Made by a program: the position numbers and the translations under genes
Part shown: positions 9,162 to 17,299 of the stretch, one piece after another
Position numbering within the stretch: position 1 is the stretch's first letter
How the letters are laid out: each line of letters begins with the position of its first letter
The notes under the pieces: model-generated
What the model was told of the DNA's origin: nothing
Database searches by the model: none
Seen by the model: only the letters and a program-made list of their open reading frames with translations
Assembly: GCA_020630795.1 (NCBI GenBank)
Contig: JAHDIK010000026.1
Coordinates: forward strand, 1-33,397
DNA: 33,397 bases
Direction of reading: 5' to 3'
Source of the DNA: Colwellia sp.
Lineage (GTDB): Bacteria; Pseudomonadota; Gammaproteobacteria; Enterobacterales; Alteromonadaceae

Positions 9162-9944
9162 CTATTTACTAAACTGCTGGAACTGCTGACTCATTATCAG
9201 CTTTTTGGTGTAACGTTGGGTTGGTTTTGCTAAAACGTCTGATGTTTTACCTGCTTCAATAACCTTTCCTTTATCCAATACCATAATGTCATCACTAAAA
9301 TGTTTAACTATGCCGATGTTATGCGAGATTAATACGAAGGCTAGTCCCATTTGATGTTGTATATCTAATAGTAAGTTGATCATTTGAGACCGTAAAGACG
9401 GATCTAGCGAAGCAAGTGCTTCATCTAATATGATAACTTGAGGTTTTAAAATTATCGCTCTAGCGAGCGATATACGCTGTTTTTGGCCGCCTGAAAGCAT
9501 ATGAGGGTAGAAGTTCATATGATCTGTTAACAGCCCCACTTGCCTTAACGTTTCACTGATTAGCGTTGAACGTTCATTTTCATCTAAAGCCGTATTAAGT
9601 TTTAATGGTTCGTCCAATAACTGTTGTATTGTTAAGCTAGGATTTAACGTTGTACTTGAGTCTTGATAAATCATCCGAATATATTGACAACGCTGTTTAA
9701 AATTACCCGTTTGTAACTCTTCACCATTTAACTTTATATTGCCGGTGGTGGGGGACTCCGCACCAACAAGTAGTTTTGCTAACGTAGTTTTTCCTGAGCC
9801 AGATTCTCCGACTATTGCCAGCGTTTTATAAGCCTGTATTTCAAAAGATAATGGAAATAATGCAGAAAACGTTTTTCGATTAAATAAGTATCCAGGTAGT
9901 TTGTACTCTTTAGATAAGTTATTTACCTGTATTAAAGGCATCAT
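9162..9944 (-). CDS. sapF: SapF, peptide ABC transporter ATP-binding protein
   Basis: This is one of two ATPase subunits of the Sap (sensitivity to antimicrobial peptides) importer/exporter on the cytoplasmic face. It has Walker A GESGSGKT (46-53), an intact signature LSGGQ (150-154), Walker B VIILDEA and the H-loop VLISHN. Length 260 agrees with the E. coli protein (268). It is the last gene of the pspF-sapABCDF transcription unit, one base after sapD. Two consecutive ATG codons open the frame, so either could be used. SapF is distinguished from OppF/DppF by being shorter and lacking the C-terminal OppF extension; operon order supports the name. Confidence 0.88.
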   Translation of the reverse strand: MMPLIQVNNLSKEYKLPGYLFNRKTFSALFPLSFEIQAYKTLAIVGESGSGKTTLAKLLVGAESPTTGNIKLNGEELQTGNFKQRCQYIRMIYQDSSTTLNPSLTIQQLLDEPLKLNTALDENERSTLISETLRQVGLLTDHMNFYPHMLSGGQKQRISLARAIILKPQVIILDEALASLDPSLRSQMINLLLDIQHQMGLAFVLISHNIGIVKHFSDDIMVLDKGKVIEAGKTSDVLAKPTQRYTKKLIMSQQFQQFSK

Positions 9945-9945
9945 A

Positions 9946-10935
9946 TTAATACGTTTCCTTTAATGAAAAATGGCAACTCACGAGATGCCCGTGGTGATTT
10001 TTTGCTTTAGGAGCATCTACGCAAGCTTGTTGAGCTCGCGGACATCTGGGTCCTAAACGGCAACCTATTGGAAGGTGTTGTAATATAGGAATACTGCCCG
10101 GTAAAGCCGATAAATATGATTTTGGTTCAAGTTTTGAATTGGCGTAGGGGCTACTGTCAACTAAAGCTCGAGTGTACGGGTGGAAAGGCGTAGAAAATAT
10201 TTGCTTGGTTGTTCCTGCTTCTACAAATTGCCCGCTATACATAACGGTGATTCTATTTGTCCAGTGCGTCATGTTTTCTAAATCATGGCTAATCAGTAGT
10301 AACGACATATTTTTTAGCTGATTCAGGCTTGCCAATAACCTAAATATTTGGCTTTGATTCGTGCTTTCCATTGATGCTGTTGGTTCATCAGCAATCAATA
10401 GCATCGGGCGTCGTGCAAGTGCCATTGCAATCATAACACGTTGACAAAGGGCTTCGGTTAATTGATGAGGATAGCTTTTCAAACAAAACGTATGCTTTTG
10501 AATTCCAACCTTGTGTAGTAGTTTTATCGCTGCTTCTTTACGTTGTTTTTTCTTTTGCCAGAAGTATCCTGTAAGTTGTTCGTCATCAACTGCTTCTTCA
10601 AGCTGTGCACCTATCGTGGTGGTTGGATCTAAACAAGACATTGGCTCTTGAAAAATGATCGCGACGTCTTTTGAAATCACTTTTTTTCGTTCAGCTACAG
10701 ACAGCCTCATTAAATCGGTGCCACGCCAATGAAATCGGTCGGCATCTACTATCCATTTTTCGTCTAAAACACCCATAATAGCTTGAGCAAGCAATGACTT
10801 TCCCGAACCTGATTCTCCAACTAAACCTCGTAGTTCACCTTCTTTCATTGATAGAGAAACACGGTCTACAGCTAAAATTCTTTTATTGCCTGAAACTAAA
10901 ACGATGGAAAGGTTTCTAATATCGAGAATATTCAT
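9946..10935 (-). CDS. sapD: SapD, ABC transporter ATP-binding protein with degenerate signature motif
   Basis: This is the second ATPase of the Sap system. Walker A GESGSGKS is at 40-47 and Walker B LLIADEP at 179-185. The ABC signature is not LSGGQ but LTEAL (159-163) followed by CQRVMIAMALA. Degenerate signatures at this position are a known trait of SapD and suggest asymmetric ATP sites in the SapD/SapF pair. The C-terminal oligopeptide-transporter extension (about 240-310, with GCRLGPRCP) is present. E. coli SapD has also been linked to Trk potassium uptake. It overlaps the stop of sapC by one base. Confidence 0.9.
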   Translation of the reverse strand: MNILDIRNLSIVLVSGNKRILAVDRVSLSMKEGELRGLVGESGSGKSLLAQAIMGVLDEKWIVDADRFHWRGTDLMRLSVAERKKVISKDVAIIFQEPMSCLDPTTTIGAQLEEAVDDEQLTGYFWQKKKQRKEAAIKLLHKVGIQKHTFCLKSYPHQLTEALCQRVMIAMALARRPMLLIADEPTASMESTNQSQIFRLLASLNQLKNMSLLLISHDLENMTHWTNRITVMYSGQFVEAGTTKQIFSTPFHPYTRALVDSSPYANSKLEPKSYLSALPGSIPILQHLPIGCRLGPRCPRAQQACVDAPKAKNHHGHLVSCHFSLKETY

Positions 10936-11828
10936 TAGCTCGTTTTCCTTACTTTTAGCGCATGCCTTAATCCTTCACCAACTAAGTTAGTTACAATTAC
11001 CGCAAACAGTATCGCAATACCTGGAAAGTACACAGTCCAAGGGGCTATATAAAATAGATCTATGCCGTTTGATAGCATTGCCCCCCATTCAGGTAAAGGA
11101 ATAGGAGCACCTAATCCAAGAAAACCTAACGCAGCAATATCTAAAATCGCTGCTGATTGAGCTAATGTTGCTTGCCCGATAATCTTCTCAACAATATTTG
11201 GAAAAATTGAATAGCGTAAAATTCTTAACGAGCTTGCCCCATCGAGCTTTGATACTAATACATAGTCTTTCGAAAATTCTTTTTTAACTTCATTTCGAGT
11301 GATGTGAACAAACTGCGGTATTAACACAACTACTATCGCTAATACCGTATTGCTTAAGCCGGTGCCTAATATAGCTACAATAACAATAGCGAGTAAAAGT
11401 GAAGGAATAGATAAAATCACATCAAGAAAATGATTTAAAAAGCTCGACTTTAATCCTGATGTTAATGCGGATAAAGAACCGATAATTACACCAATAATGG
11501 CTGATACAATAACGATGAAGAAGCTTAATCCAAAGGTGAATGATGCGCCGTGCATTAAGCGAGAAAGCATATCTCGGCCTAATTTATCTGTACCCAATAA
11601 GTAACTTACATTGCCATTGTCGTTCCAAGCTGGTGGCAGTAATAAATGATCTAAATGGTTTTGAGAAGAATCAAACGGCGTAATAAATGGTGCAAAAAGC
11701 GCTAATAAAATAAGTGCAATAAAGCACCCGAAAGCCACCATAATAAAGGGCTTTTCTTTAAAGTGATACCAAAGTTGAAGAAGCGGGGAAGGGAACTCTT
11801 CTTCTTGATAAATATTTTCACGCGCCAT
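10935..11828 (-). CDS. sapC: SapC, ABC transporter permease
   Basis: This inner-membrane permease of the Sap transporter belongs to the DppC/OppC-like BPD_transp_1 family. The first membrane segment lies at about residues 29-51, and further segments follow from about 93 onward. The EAA-type coupling loop is at about 220-245 (AAILDIAALGFLGLGAP). Length 297 is typical (E. coli 296). It overlaps sapB by 11 bases and its stop overlaps the sapD start, indicating translational coupling throughout the operon. Confidence 0.9.
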   Translation of the reverse strand: MARENIYQEEEFPSPLLQLWYHFKEKPFIMVAFGCFIALILLALFAPFITPFDSSQNHLDHLLLPPAWNDNGNVSYLLGTDKLGRDMLSRLMHGASFTFGLSFFIVIVSAIIGVIIGSLSALTSGLKSSFLNHFLDVILSIPSLLLAIVIVAILGTGLSNTVLAIVVVLIPQFVHITRNEVKKEFSKDYVLVSKLDGASSLRILRYSIFPNIVEKIIGQATLAQSAAILDIAALGFLGLGAPIPLPEWGAMLSNGIDLFYIAPWTVYFPGIAILFAVIVTNLVGEGLRHALKVRKTS

Positions 11829-12846
11829 GTTTTCTGTCTCTTGCTAATGGGTTGAGTCCCGCGTAGATAAAATCGGTAACAATGTGAACAATAAAGATAA
11901 AGCTAGAAAGTGCAATAAGCCCACCTTGAATTGCAGTGTAATCACGCTGAAATATACTTTCAATTAGCCATCGTCCAATGCCTGGCCAACTAAAAATCAC
12001 CTCAGTTACCATTGCTAAGGTGACTAAGTTGGCGAACTGGAGCCCCACGTGTCGTATTACATTAATAAGCGCATTTCTGACCGCGTGGCGGTATATTATT
12101 TGCCAGAACGTTAAACCTTTAGCCTTTGCTGCGGTAATATAGCTAGTGTCTAACACTTCCATCATTGAGGTTCGTGCAAGACGAATAAAAATTGTCATAG
12201 GTGCTATCGCGACAACACAGGCTGGCATGATTATGTGCGCCGTGGCATCTTGAAACGCTTGCCACTTGTATTCGTTATCGCTCATGAGTATGTCGATAAA
12301 TTGAATACCTGTTACCGCTTTTATTTCATACACTAAGCTTATTCTGCCTGCAGAAGGAAGCCAACCAAGTTGGATAGAGAATACCAAAATGGCTAATAAT
12401 CCAAGCCAAAAAACGGGTACTGAATAACCAATCATCGCAATAGATAAAATGGCATTATCGGTAAATTTTTTATGATTAACAGCAGCGATAAAACCGACGG
12501 GAATACCTATTGCCATCGCAATGAGCAGAGAGACCATGCTGAGTTCCACCGTCGCGGGCAGCAAATTCATAATTTCGGAAGATACAGGTAAATGGCTGGC
12601 CATTGATAAGCCTAAATCACCGTCAAATAAATGTGTTAAATATGCCCAATACTGGTGAATAATACTGTCGTTGTGGCTATAAGCCTCTGCGAGTACGTCG
12701 CGTTGTTCGGCTGTTGCATTAATTTGCCCTGATAAGTTAATGAGGGAGTCGCCGGGAAACAATTTACTTAAACTAAACGACAGTAACGTTAGCAGCAGCA
12801 TTGTAAAAATAAATAAATTGATTCTTCTTAACGTAAATATCAGCAT
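11818..12846 (-). CDS. sapB: SapB, ABC transporter permease
   Basis: This is the first permease subunit of the Sap transporter, a DppB/OppB-like inner-membrane protein. It has an N-terminal membrane segment (about 9-30), a periplasmic region, then a core of five further segments with the EAA-type loop near residues 225-250 (ITAAKAKGL). Length 342 is close to the family norm (E. coli 321); a modest insertion is visible at about 170-195. Its start overlaps the sapA stop by one base. Confidence 0.9.
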   Translation of the reverse strand: MLIFTLRRINLFIFTMLLLTLLSFSLSKLFPGDSLINLSGQINATAEQRDVLAEAYSHNDSIIHQYWAYLTHLFDGDLGLSMASHLPVSSEIMNLLPATVELSMVSLLIAMAIGIPVGFIAAVNHKKFTDNAILSIAMIGYSVPVFWLGLLAILVFSIQLGWLPSAGRISLVYEIKAVTGIQFIDILMSDNEYKWQAFQDATAHIIMPACVVAIAPMTIFIRLARTSMMEVLDTSYITAAKAKGLTFWQIIYRHAVRNALINVIRHVGLQFANLVTLAMVTEVIFSWPGIGRWLIESIFQRDYTAIQGGLIALSSFIFIVHIVTDFIYAGLNPLARDRKHGA

Positions 12847-14477
12847 TAGTTTTTGCTGGCCTCTGTGAAGTTAATTCCACCAAAAGTGTTTAAGAGTTTA
12901 CCTTTAATGTTGCTGTTTCGAGCTTGGTATCTTTTAGAGTGAGCAATTGGTACTAAAGGAGCTTCATCAGCAATAATACGTAATGCTTGTGCGTAATAGG
13001 CTTTTCTTTTTGTTAGATCGCTTGTTTCCAACGCGTTATGTATTAATTCATCAAATTGTTGATTACACCAAAATGTTCGGCTATTGCCTTTTAACGCTGA
13101 AGCGCAGCTAAGTAATGGAGTTAAAAAATTGTCAGGATCTGGGTGATCCGCAGACCAACCGAGCAAAACCGCTTGGTGTTCTCCTTCTGCAACCAGCTTT
13201 AAAAACATACTCCATTCGTAATTACTGGTAATAGTTACATTAACACCAATTTTTTGTAAATCGCCTTGAATAAGTTTAGCCATGGTTAATGCATCTGGAT
13301 TGTATGAACGTTGCACAGGCATTGCCCAAATATTCATGGCAAAACCGTCAGGGTAGCCCGCCTGATTTAATAAACGAACTGCTTTAGACACTGAATACTC
13401 TTGTTCAGGTAGCGTTTTGTCGTAAGCCCAAGAGGTTGGCGGAATGATAGTATTAGCTTTGTCTGCTTTACCAAAATAAATAGTTTCTAAAATAGCTTCT
13501 TTATTAATGGCTAACGAAATTGCTTTTCTGACAAGTTTGTTGTTGAAAGGTGGTCTTGCGGTGTTAAAGCCTAAATAACCCACGTTAAAAGAGGTTACTT
13601 CATCAAGCGTTAAGTCTGGTCGTTCAATAATTTTATTGTGAGCGATTGGGTAAGCAACAACATCACATTCGTTTGCTAGTAGTTTTGTTAATCTGCCTGT
13701 ATTACTTGGCGTTATATCAAAAATTAATTGCTCTAAATTCGGTTTGGTTTGCCAATAATCATTATGAGCAATATAGCGAATAAACGATCCTGCTCGGTAT
13801 TCTTTTAATTTGTATGGGCCTGTTCCAACCGGCAATATATCAATTTGTTGTTGAGACTCTAAATCGGAAAGGTGTTGCGCATATTCTTCTGAGAGTATTA
13901 CCGCAAAGTCGGTTGCTAGATTAGCGAGAATTGAGCTATCAGCTCTTTTTAATGTAAATCTCACCGTATAGTCGTTAATTTTTTCAATGTTTTCGACGAT
14001 AGAGTCAAACTCTACACTTTGGAAAAAAGGGTAGTTACCACCAGAAATGTAATGATACTCGTTTTGTTTGTCTAATATTCTATTGAAAGAAAACAAAACG
14101 TCATCAGCATTTAAATTTCGGCTTGGTGTAAAGTATTCAGTGGTGTGAAATTTAACGTCTTTACGTAAATAAAACGTTATTCTTTTGCCATCTTTGGTTA
14201 CATGCCAAGACTTCGCTATTGAAGGTGCAATGTCGTTTTCAGGCCCACTAAACGTAATAAGTCGGTTATAAAGTTGATTTGCTGTTGCGTCTACTGTAAC
14301 ACCTGACGTGATAATTTGAGGGTTAAACCCTTCAGGAGATCCTTCACTGCAATAAATAATACTTTTACTTGCAAGTAAGTTTGTATCTTCATTATTACAG
14401 CCTTGTATTAAAAGGAGTAATGTTATGGATAACAGATACCTGTTAATGAGTGCATGTAACACGCGTTTATTCCTCAT
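12846..14477 (-). CDS. sapA: SapA, periplasmic solute-binding lipoprotein of the Sap transporter
   Basis: This is a family 5 extracellular solute-binding protein (SBP_bac_5, as DppA/OppA) that would deliver peptides or other cationic substrates to SapBC. The N-terminus is a lipoprotein signal: hydrophobic core 14-24 and Cys27 in LIQGC, a slightly atypical lipobox because of Gln at -2. Length 543 is normal. The ATG lies inside the end of pspF (11-base overlap), with a GGAG directly against it. An in-frame GTG at codon 6 has better spacing from GAGGA, so the mature start may be five residues shorter; lipobox and function are unaffected. In E. coli, SapBCDF has been reported to export putrescine, so substrate and direction are open. 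Confidence 0.88.
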   Translation of the reverse strand: MRNKRVLHALINRYLLSITLLLLIQGCNNEDTNLLASKSIIYCSEGSPEGFNPQIITSGVTVDATANQLYNRLITFSGPENDIAPSIAKSWHVTKDGKRITFYLRKDVKFHTTEYFTPSRNLNADDVLFSFNRILDKQNEYHYISGGNYPFFQSVEFDSIVENIEKINDYTVRFTLKRADSSILANLATDFAVILSEEYAQHLSDLESQQQIDILPVGTGPYKLKEYRAGSFIRYIAHNDYWQTKPNLEQLIFDITPSNTGRLTKLLANECDVVAYPIAHNKIIERPDLTLDEVTSFNVGYLGFNTARPPFNNKLVRKAISLAINKEAILETIYFGKADKANTIIPPTSWAYDKTLPEQEYSVSKAVRLLNQAGYPDGFAMNIWAMPVQRSYNPDALTMAKLIQGDLQKIGVNVTITSNYEWSMFLKLVAEGEHQAVLLGWSADHPDPDNFLTPLLSCASALKGNSRTFWCNQQFDELIHNALETSDLTKRKAYYAQALRIIADEAPLVPIAHSKRYQARNSNIKGKLLNTFGGINFTEASKN

Positions 14478-15561
14478 CTCCTACGTTATTTTCGAGTAGG
14501 TTGTATTTTTTAAGGTAACCTCTTAGTTGATGATACGTTAGTTCGAGCGCTTCTGCTGTTTTTTTCTGGTTAAATTGACAATTTTTAAGGGCAGCTTGAA
14601 TTAATTCTTTTTCATAGTCTTGCGACAGAGTTTTAAGTGAAAGCGGAAATTCATATTGAGCCGCTTTGACTATAGGTGTTGCAGGTTCAATAGCTGTTGG
14701 GTTGTCACTTACTGCAGGAGCTGATGCTTGCGCTGGAGGGGCAACTCTATCGTGCGTTTTTATACGTTGTTCAGGGCGATATGGAGATTCAAAAGGATCT
14801 ACAACCAACTCATGAACAGGTAGGTGAGGGTTGTTGCATCGATAAACACTACGTTCAACCACATTTTTTAGTTCACGAACGTTACCTGGCCAATGATATT
14901 CTAATAAGCTTTGTTTAGCTTTTTCAGTAAATCCACTAAATAGTTCAAACTCTAATTCTCTAGCCATTGAAATCGCAAAATGTTCTGCTAACACTAAAAT
15001 GTCTTCTTTACGCTCTCTAAGCGGAGGTAGTGTTATAACGTCAAAGGCTAATCGATCAAGTAAATCAGCTCTAAATTCTCCAGATTCAGCTAAAGAAGGG
15101 AGATCTTCATTGGTCGCTGCAATTAATCGTGTATCAGTTTTAATGGTGCGTGAACCACCTACGCGTTCAAATTCACCGTATTCAACAACTCGTAATAGCT
15201 TTTCTTGAATTAATCCTGAGGTGTTAGCTATTTCATCTAAAAACAACGTACCTTTATCAGCACGTTCGAATCGACCTTCGTGGCGTTTTGTAGCGCCTGT
15301 AAAAGCACCAGAGTCATAACCGAATAATTCAGTTTCTAATAAATTTTCATTTAACGCCGCACAATTTAGCTTTAAATAGTTTTGATCCCAACGTTTTGAT
15401 AGATAATGCAAACGAGCCGCGATTAATTCTTTACCAGTACCACGTTCACCAATAATTAATACTGGTTTACTCAACGGTGCAATTTGAGATATTTGCTCTA
15501 AAACTTCCAAAAAACTGTTAGATTGCCCGATAAGATTATCTTGTTTATTAAAACGTGCCAT
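14467..15561 (-). CDS. pspF: PspF, sigma-54 enhancer-binding activator of the phage-shock response
   Basis: PspF hydrolyses ATP to open sigma-54 promoters of the psp genes and is held inactive by PspA. It lacks an N-terminal sensor domain, as the family does. The AAA+ domain has Walker A GERGTGKE (38-45), the sigma-54 contact loop GAFTGA (85-90) and Walker B GTLFLDE (104-110). Trp58 corresponds to the PspA-sensing Trp56 of E. coli. A flexible Pro/Ala-rich linker (about 265-310) leads to the C-terminal helix-turn-helix (about 333-355, KKTAEALELTYHQLRGYL). Length 364 exceeds E. coli (325), mainly in the linker. It is divergent from pspA and heads the sap operon. Confidence 0.93.
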   Translation of the reverse strand: MARFNKQDNLIGQSNSFLEVLEQISQIAPLSKPVLIIGERGTGKELIAARLHYLSKRWDQNYLKLNCAALNENLLETELFGYDSGAFTGATKRHEGRFERADKGTLFLDEIANTSGLIQEKLLRVVEYGEFERVGGSRTIKTDTRLIAATNEDLPSLAESGEFRADLLDRLAFDVITLPPLRERKEDILVLAEHFAISMARELEFELFSGFTEKAKQSLLEYHWPGNVRELKNVVERSVYRCNNPHLPVHELVVDPFESPYRPEQRIKTHDRVAPPAQASAPAVSDNPTAIEPATPIVKAAQYEFPLSLKTLSQDYEKELIQAALKNCQFNQKKTAEALELTYHQLRGYLKKYNLLENNVGDEE

Positions 15562-15658
15562 GAGTAGACCTAATAATTGGTTTATTTCGCTAACAAATAG
15601 TGTATTTTATTAATATGTTTAATTAAAGTGTTTTTGTTAAAATAAAATAAATTAATAA

Positions 15659-15671
15659 AATCATTGTGTTA
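15659..15671 (+). promoter_or_regulatory. Possible IHF site between pspF enhancer region and pspA promoter
   Basis: The 13 bases match the IHF consensus WATCAA-N4-TTR with one mismatch (AATCAT). It lies about 20 bases upstream of the -24 element. IHF bends the equivalent E. coli region to bring PspF to the polymerase. The surrounding 15590-15660 stretch is extremely AT-rich, so chance matches are possible. Confidence 0.35.
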
Positions 15672-15686
15672 TGGTGTTATTTAAAC

Positions 15687-15703
15687 TTGGCGCGGAATGT
15701 GAA
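15687..15703 (+). promoter_or_regulatory. Sigma-54 promoter of pspABC
   Basis: TTGGCGCG (15687-15694) supplies the -24 GG, and the -12 region G at 15701 lies at the required distance (GG, ten bases, G). It aligns with the E. coli pspA promoter TTGGCACG - TTGT. The -12 element reads TGA rather than the canonical TGC, so it is slightly weak. It lies about 50 bases upstream of pspA, and PspF is encoded divergently next door. Confidence 0.75.
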
Positions 15704-15753
15704 TATAACAATAGTAAGTTTTTAAAGTTAATACGAAAAAAGAGGAAGTACTT

Positions 15754-16419
15754 ATGGGAATTTTTTCAAGGTTTACCGATATTATTAATTCTAATATTAA
15801 TAGCTTATTAGATAAAGCCGAAGATCCTGCAAAAATGGTTCGTTTAATCATCCAAGAAATGGAAGATACACTTGTAGAGGTACGTTCTTCATCAGCTAAA
15901 ACATTAGCAGATAAAAAAGATTTAGTACGTCAAGCAGATCGTTTTGAGAAAGAATCTGTTCAATGGCAAGAAAAAGCAGAGTTAGCGCTAAGCAAAGGTA
16001 GAGAAGACCTAGCACGTGCCGCGTTAATCGAAAAAAATAAATGTACAGAAAAAGCAGCTTCATTAAGTGATGAGCTTACTCATGTTGATGACCATATCAG
16101 TAAGTTGCAAGAAGAAATATCTCAGCTACAAGAAAAGTTAGCTGATGCTAAAGCTCGTCAAAAAGCGATTATTATGCGAGAAAAAACAGCTGAATCGCGT
16201 TTGAAAGTTAAAAAGAAAATTGACAGTGACAAAGTAAATGATGCGCTAGGTCGCTTCGATCAATATGAACGTAAGATTGATGATATTGAATCGCAAGTTG
16301 AGTCGTATGATATGGGTAGCAAATCACTAGCGGACGAAATTTCAGAATTAGAAAATGACGAAAGTGTTGATAATGAATTAGCTGCATTAAAAGCTAAAAT
16401 GAAAAAAGACAATAAATAA
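15754..16419 (+). CDS. pspA: PspA, phage-shock membrane-stress effector
   Basis: PspA is a peripheral inner-membrane protein of the PspA/IM30/ESCRT-III family that binds stressed membranes and, when free, inhibits PspF. Its 221 residues form an almost continuous coiled coil after an N-terminal amphipathic helix (MGIFSRFTDIINSNI), with the conserved EDPAKMVRLIIQEMED at about 22-37. Length equals E. coli PspA (222). AGAGGAAG about ten bases before the ATG is a strong ribosome site. It is the first gene of pspABC behind a sigma-54 promoter. Confidence 0.97.
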   Translation: MGIFSRFTDIINSNINSLLDKAEDPAKMVRLIIQEMEDTLVEVRSSSAKTLADKKDLVRQADRFEKESVQWQEKAELALSKGREDLARAALIEKNKCTEKAASLSDELTHVDDHISKLQEEISQLQEKLADAKARQKAIIMREKTAESRLKVKKKIDSDKVNDALGRFDQYERKIDDIESQVESYDMGSKSLADEISELENDESVDNELAALKAKMKKDNK

Positions 16420-16451
16420 ATTCGATATAGGCACTTTAGAGGAGAAGTAAA

Positions 16452-16679
16452 ATGGAAGAGATTATCGTAGCTCCCGTTATTATATTTATGCTGGTAGTAG
16501 CGCCTATTTGGTTGATTTTACATTACAGAAGTAAACGCCAAATAAGCCAAGGTTTTAGCGAAGAAGAATATGCGCAATTATCGGAGCTTTCTGAATTGGC
16601 GGATACTATGGCAGAAAGAATTAATACACTTGAAGCTATATTAGACGCTGAAACGCCAGACTGGAGAAACAAAGTATGA
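16452..16679 (+). CDS. pspB: PspB, phage-shock membrane protein
   Basis: PspB is a small inner-membrane protein that, with PspC, binds PspA under stress and frees PspF. At 75 residues it has one membrane segment (about 5-25, with PIWLILHY) followed by a cytoplasmic coiled-coil region (about 40-65) with regularly spaced leucines. AGAGGAG lies just upstream of the ATG. Its stop overlaps the pspC start by four bases (ATGA), which couples their translation. Confidence 0.95.
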   Translation: MEEIIVAPVIIFMLVVAPIWLILHYRSKRQISQGFSEEEYAQLSELSELADTMAERINTLEAILDAETPDWRNKV

Positions 16680-17119
16680 CCCAGAAACTAAAACGAGAGC
16701 TTTTTAGAGATGCTGAAAAAGGTAAAATAGCTGGAGTTTGTGCTGGGTTAGCTGATTACTTTGGCTGGGAAACATGGTTAGTACGAGTATTAACCGTTTC
16801 AGGAGTTTTACTAGGATTACAGTTCTTTATTATTCTTTATATTGCGGGTTGGTTTATTTTAGATAAAAAGCCTAAGAATTTTAAATCGAATTTTCATGGA
16901 GCAACGTCGCAACCTCAAACTAACGCTGAGGAAAATGAAGACCTTACTAATGAATCGATTAAAGTAAAGTCGCGAGTTTGGCAAGCGGGCGAGCCGCCGA
17001 AACAAGCTTTTTATGATATAAAACGCAAATTCACGGCCTTAGAAGGGCAGCTGAGGTCGATGGAGCGTTATGTAACGTCACCTGAGTTCACTGTTTCGAG
17101 AGAAATAAACAAATTATAA
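16676..17119 (+). CDS. pspC: PspC, phage-shock membrane sensor
   Basis: PspC senses inner-membrane stress with PspB. The PspC domain covers about residues 8-66, with GKIAGVCAGLADYFGW at its start and the membrane segment at about 38-62. The C-terminal half (about 70-147) is polar and ends in a helical stretch that may contact PspA. Length 147 is somewhat longer than E. coli (119). A terminator follows immediately, and no pspD, pspE or pspG is present between it and ycjX. Confidence 0.94.
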   Translation: MTQKLKRELFRDAEKGKIAGVCAGLADYFGWETWLVRVLTVSGVLLGLQFFIILYIAGWFILDKKPKNFKSNFHGATSQPQTNAEENEDLTNESIKVKSRVWQAGEPPKQAFYDIKRKFTALEGQLRSMERYVTSPEFTVSREINKL

Positions 17120-17142
17120 AAGCGACATTGTCGCTTTTTTTT
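17118..17142 (+). terminator. Rho-independent terminator after pspC
   Basis: AAAAGCGAC (17118-17126) pairs with GTCGCTTTT (17130-17138) around ATT and the T run reaches 17142. The stem begins inside the pspC stop codon. Confidence 0.9.
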
Positions 17143-17189
17143 ATGCAATTCAATACACTCCTAGCAGTACTTTTTATGTAAATTGAATG

Positions 17190-17221
17190 GTTATTTATAC
17201 CCAAAATAGGGTATAAATAAC
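17190..17221. repeat. Perfect 13-bp inverted repeat upstream of ycjX
   Basis: The arm at 17190-17202 (GTTATTTATACCC) is the exact complement of 17209-17221, separated by six bases (AAAATA). There is no T tract on either strand, and a proper terminator already sits 50 bases upstream. It lies about 80 bases before ycjX, so an operator, RNA leader structure or a dispersed repeat are all possible. Confidence 0.7.
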
Positions 17222-17299
17222 GTATTGTTCAATAAACAAAAGTTAGTTAAATATCTCGTAATTTATCTTGATTTAATTAACACATTACAGAATTAAATA

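Noticed and set aside
14697..15208. Two + strand reading frames opposite pspF (14697-14918 and 14999-15208)
   Set aside because: They lie within the well-supported pspF gene and have no independent evidence.
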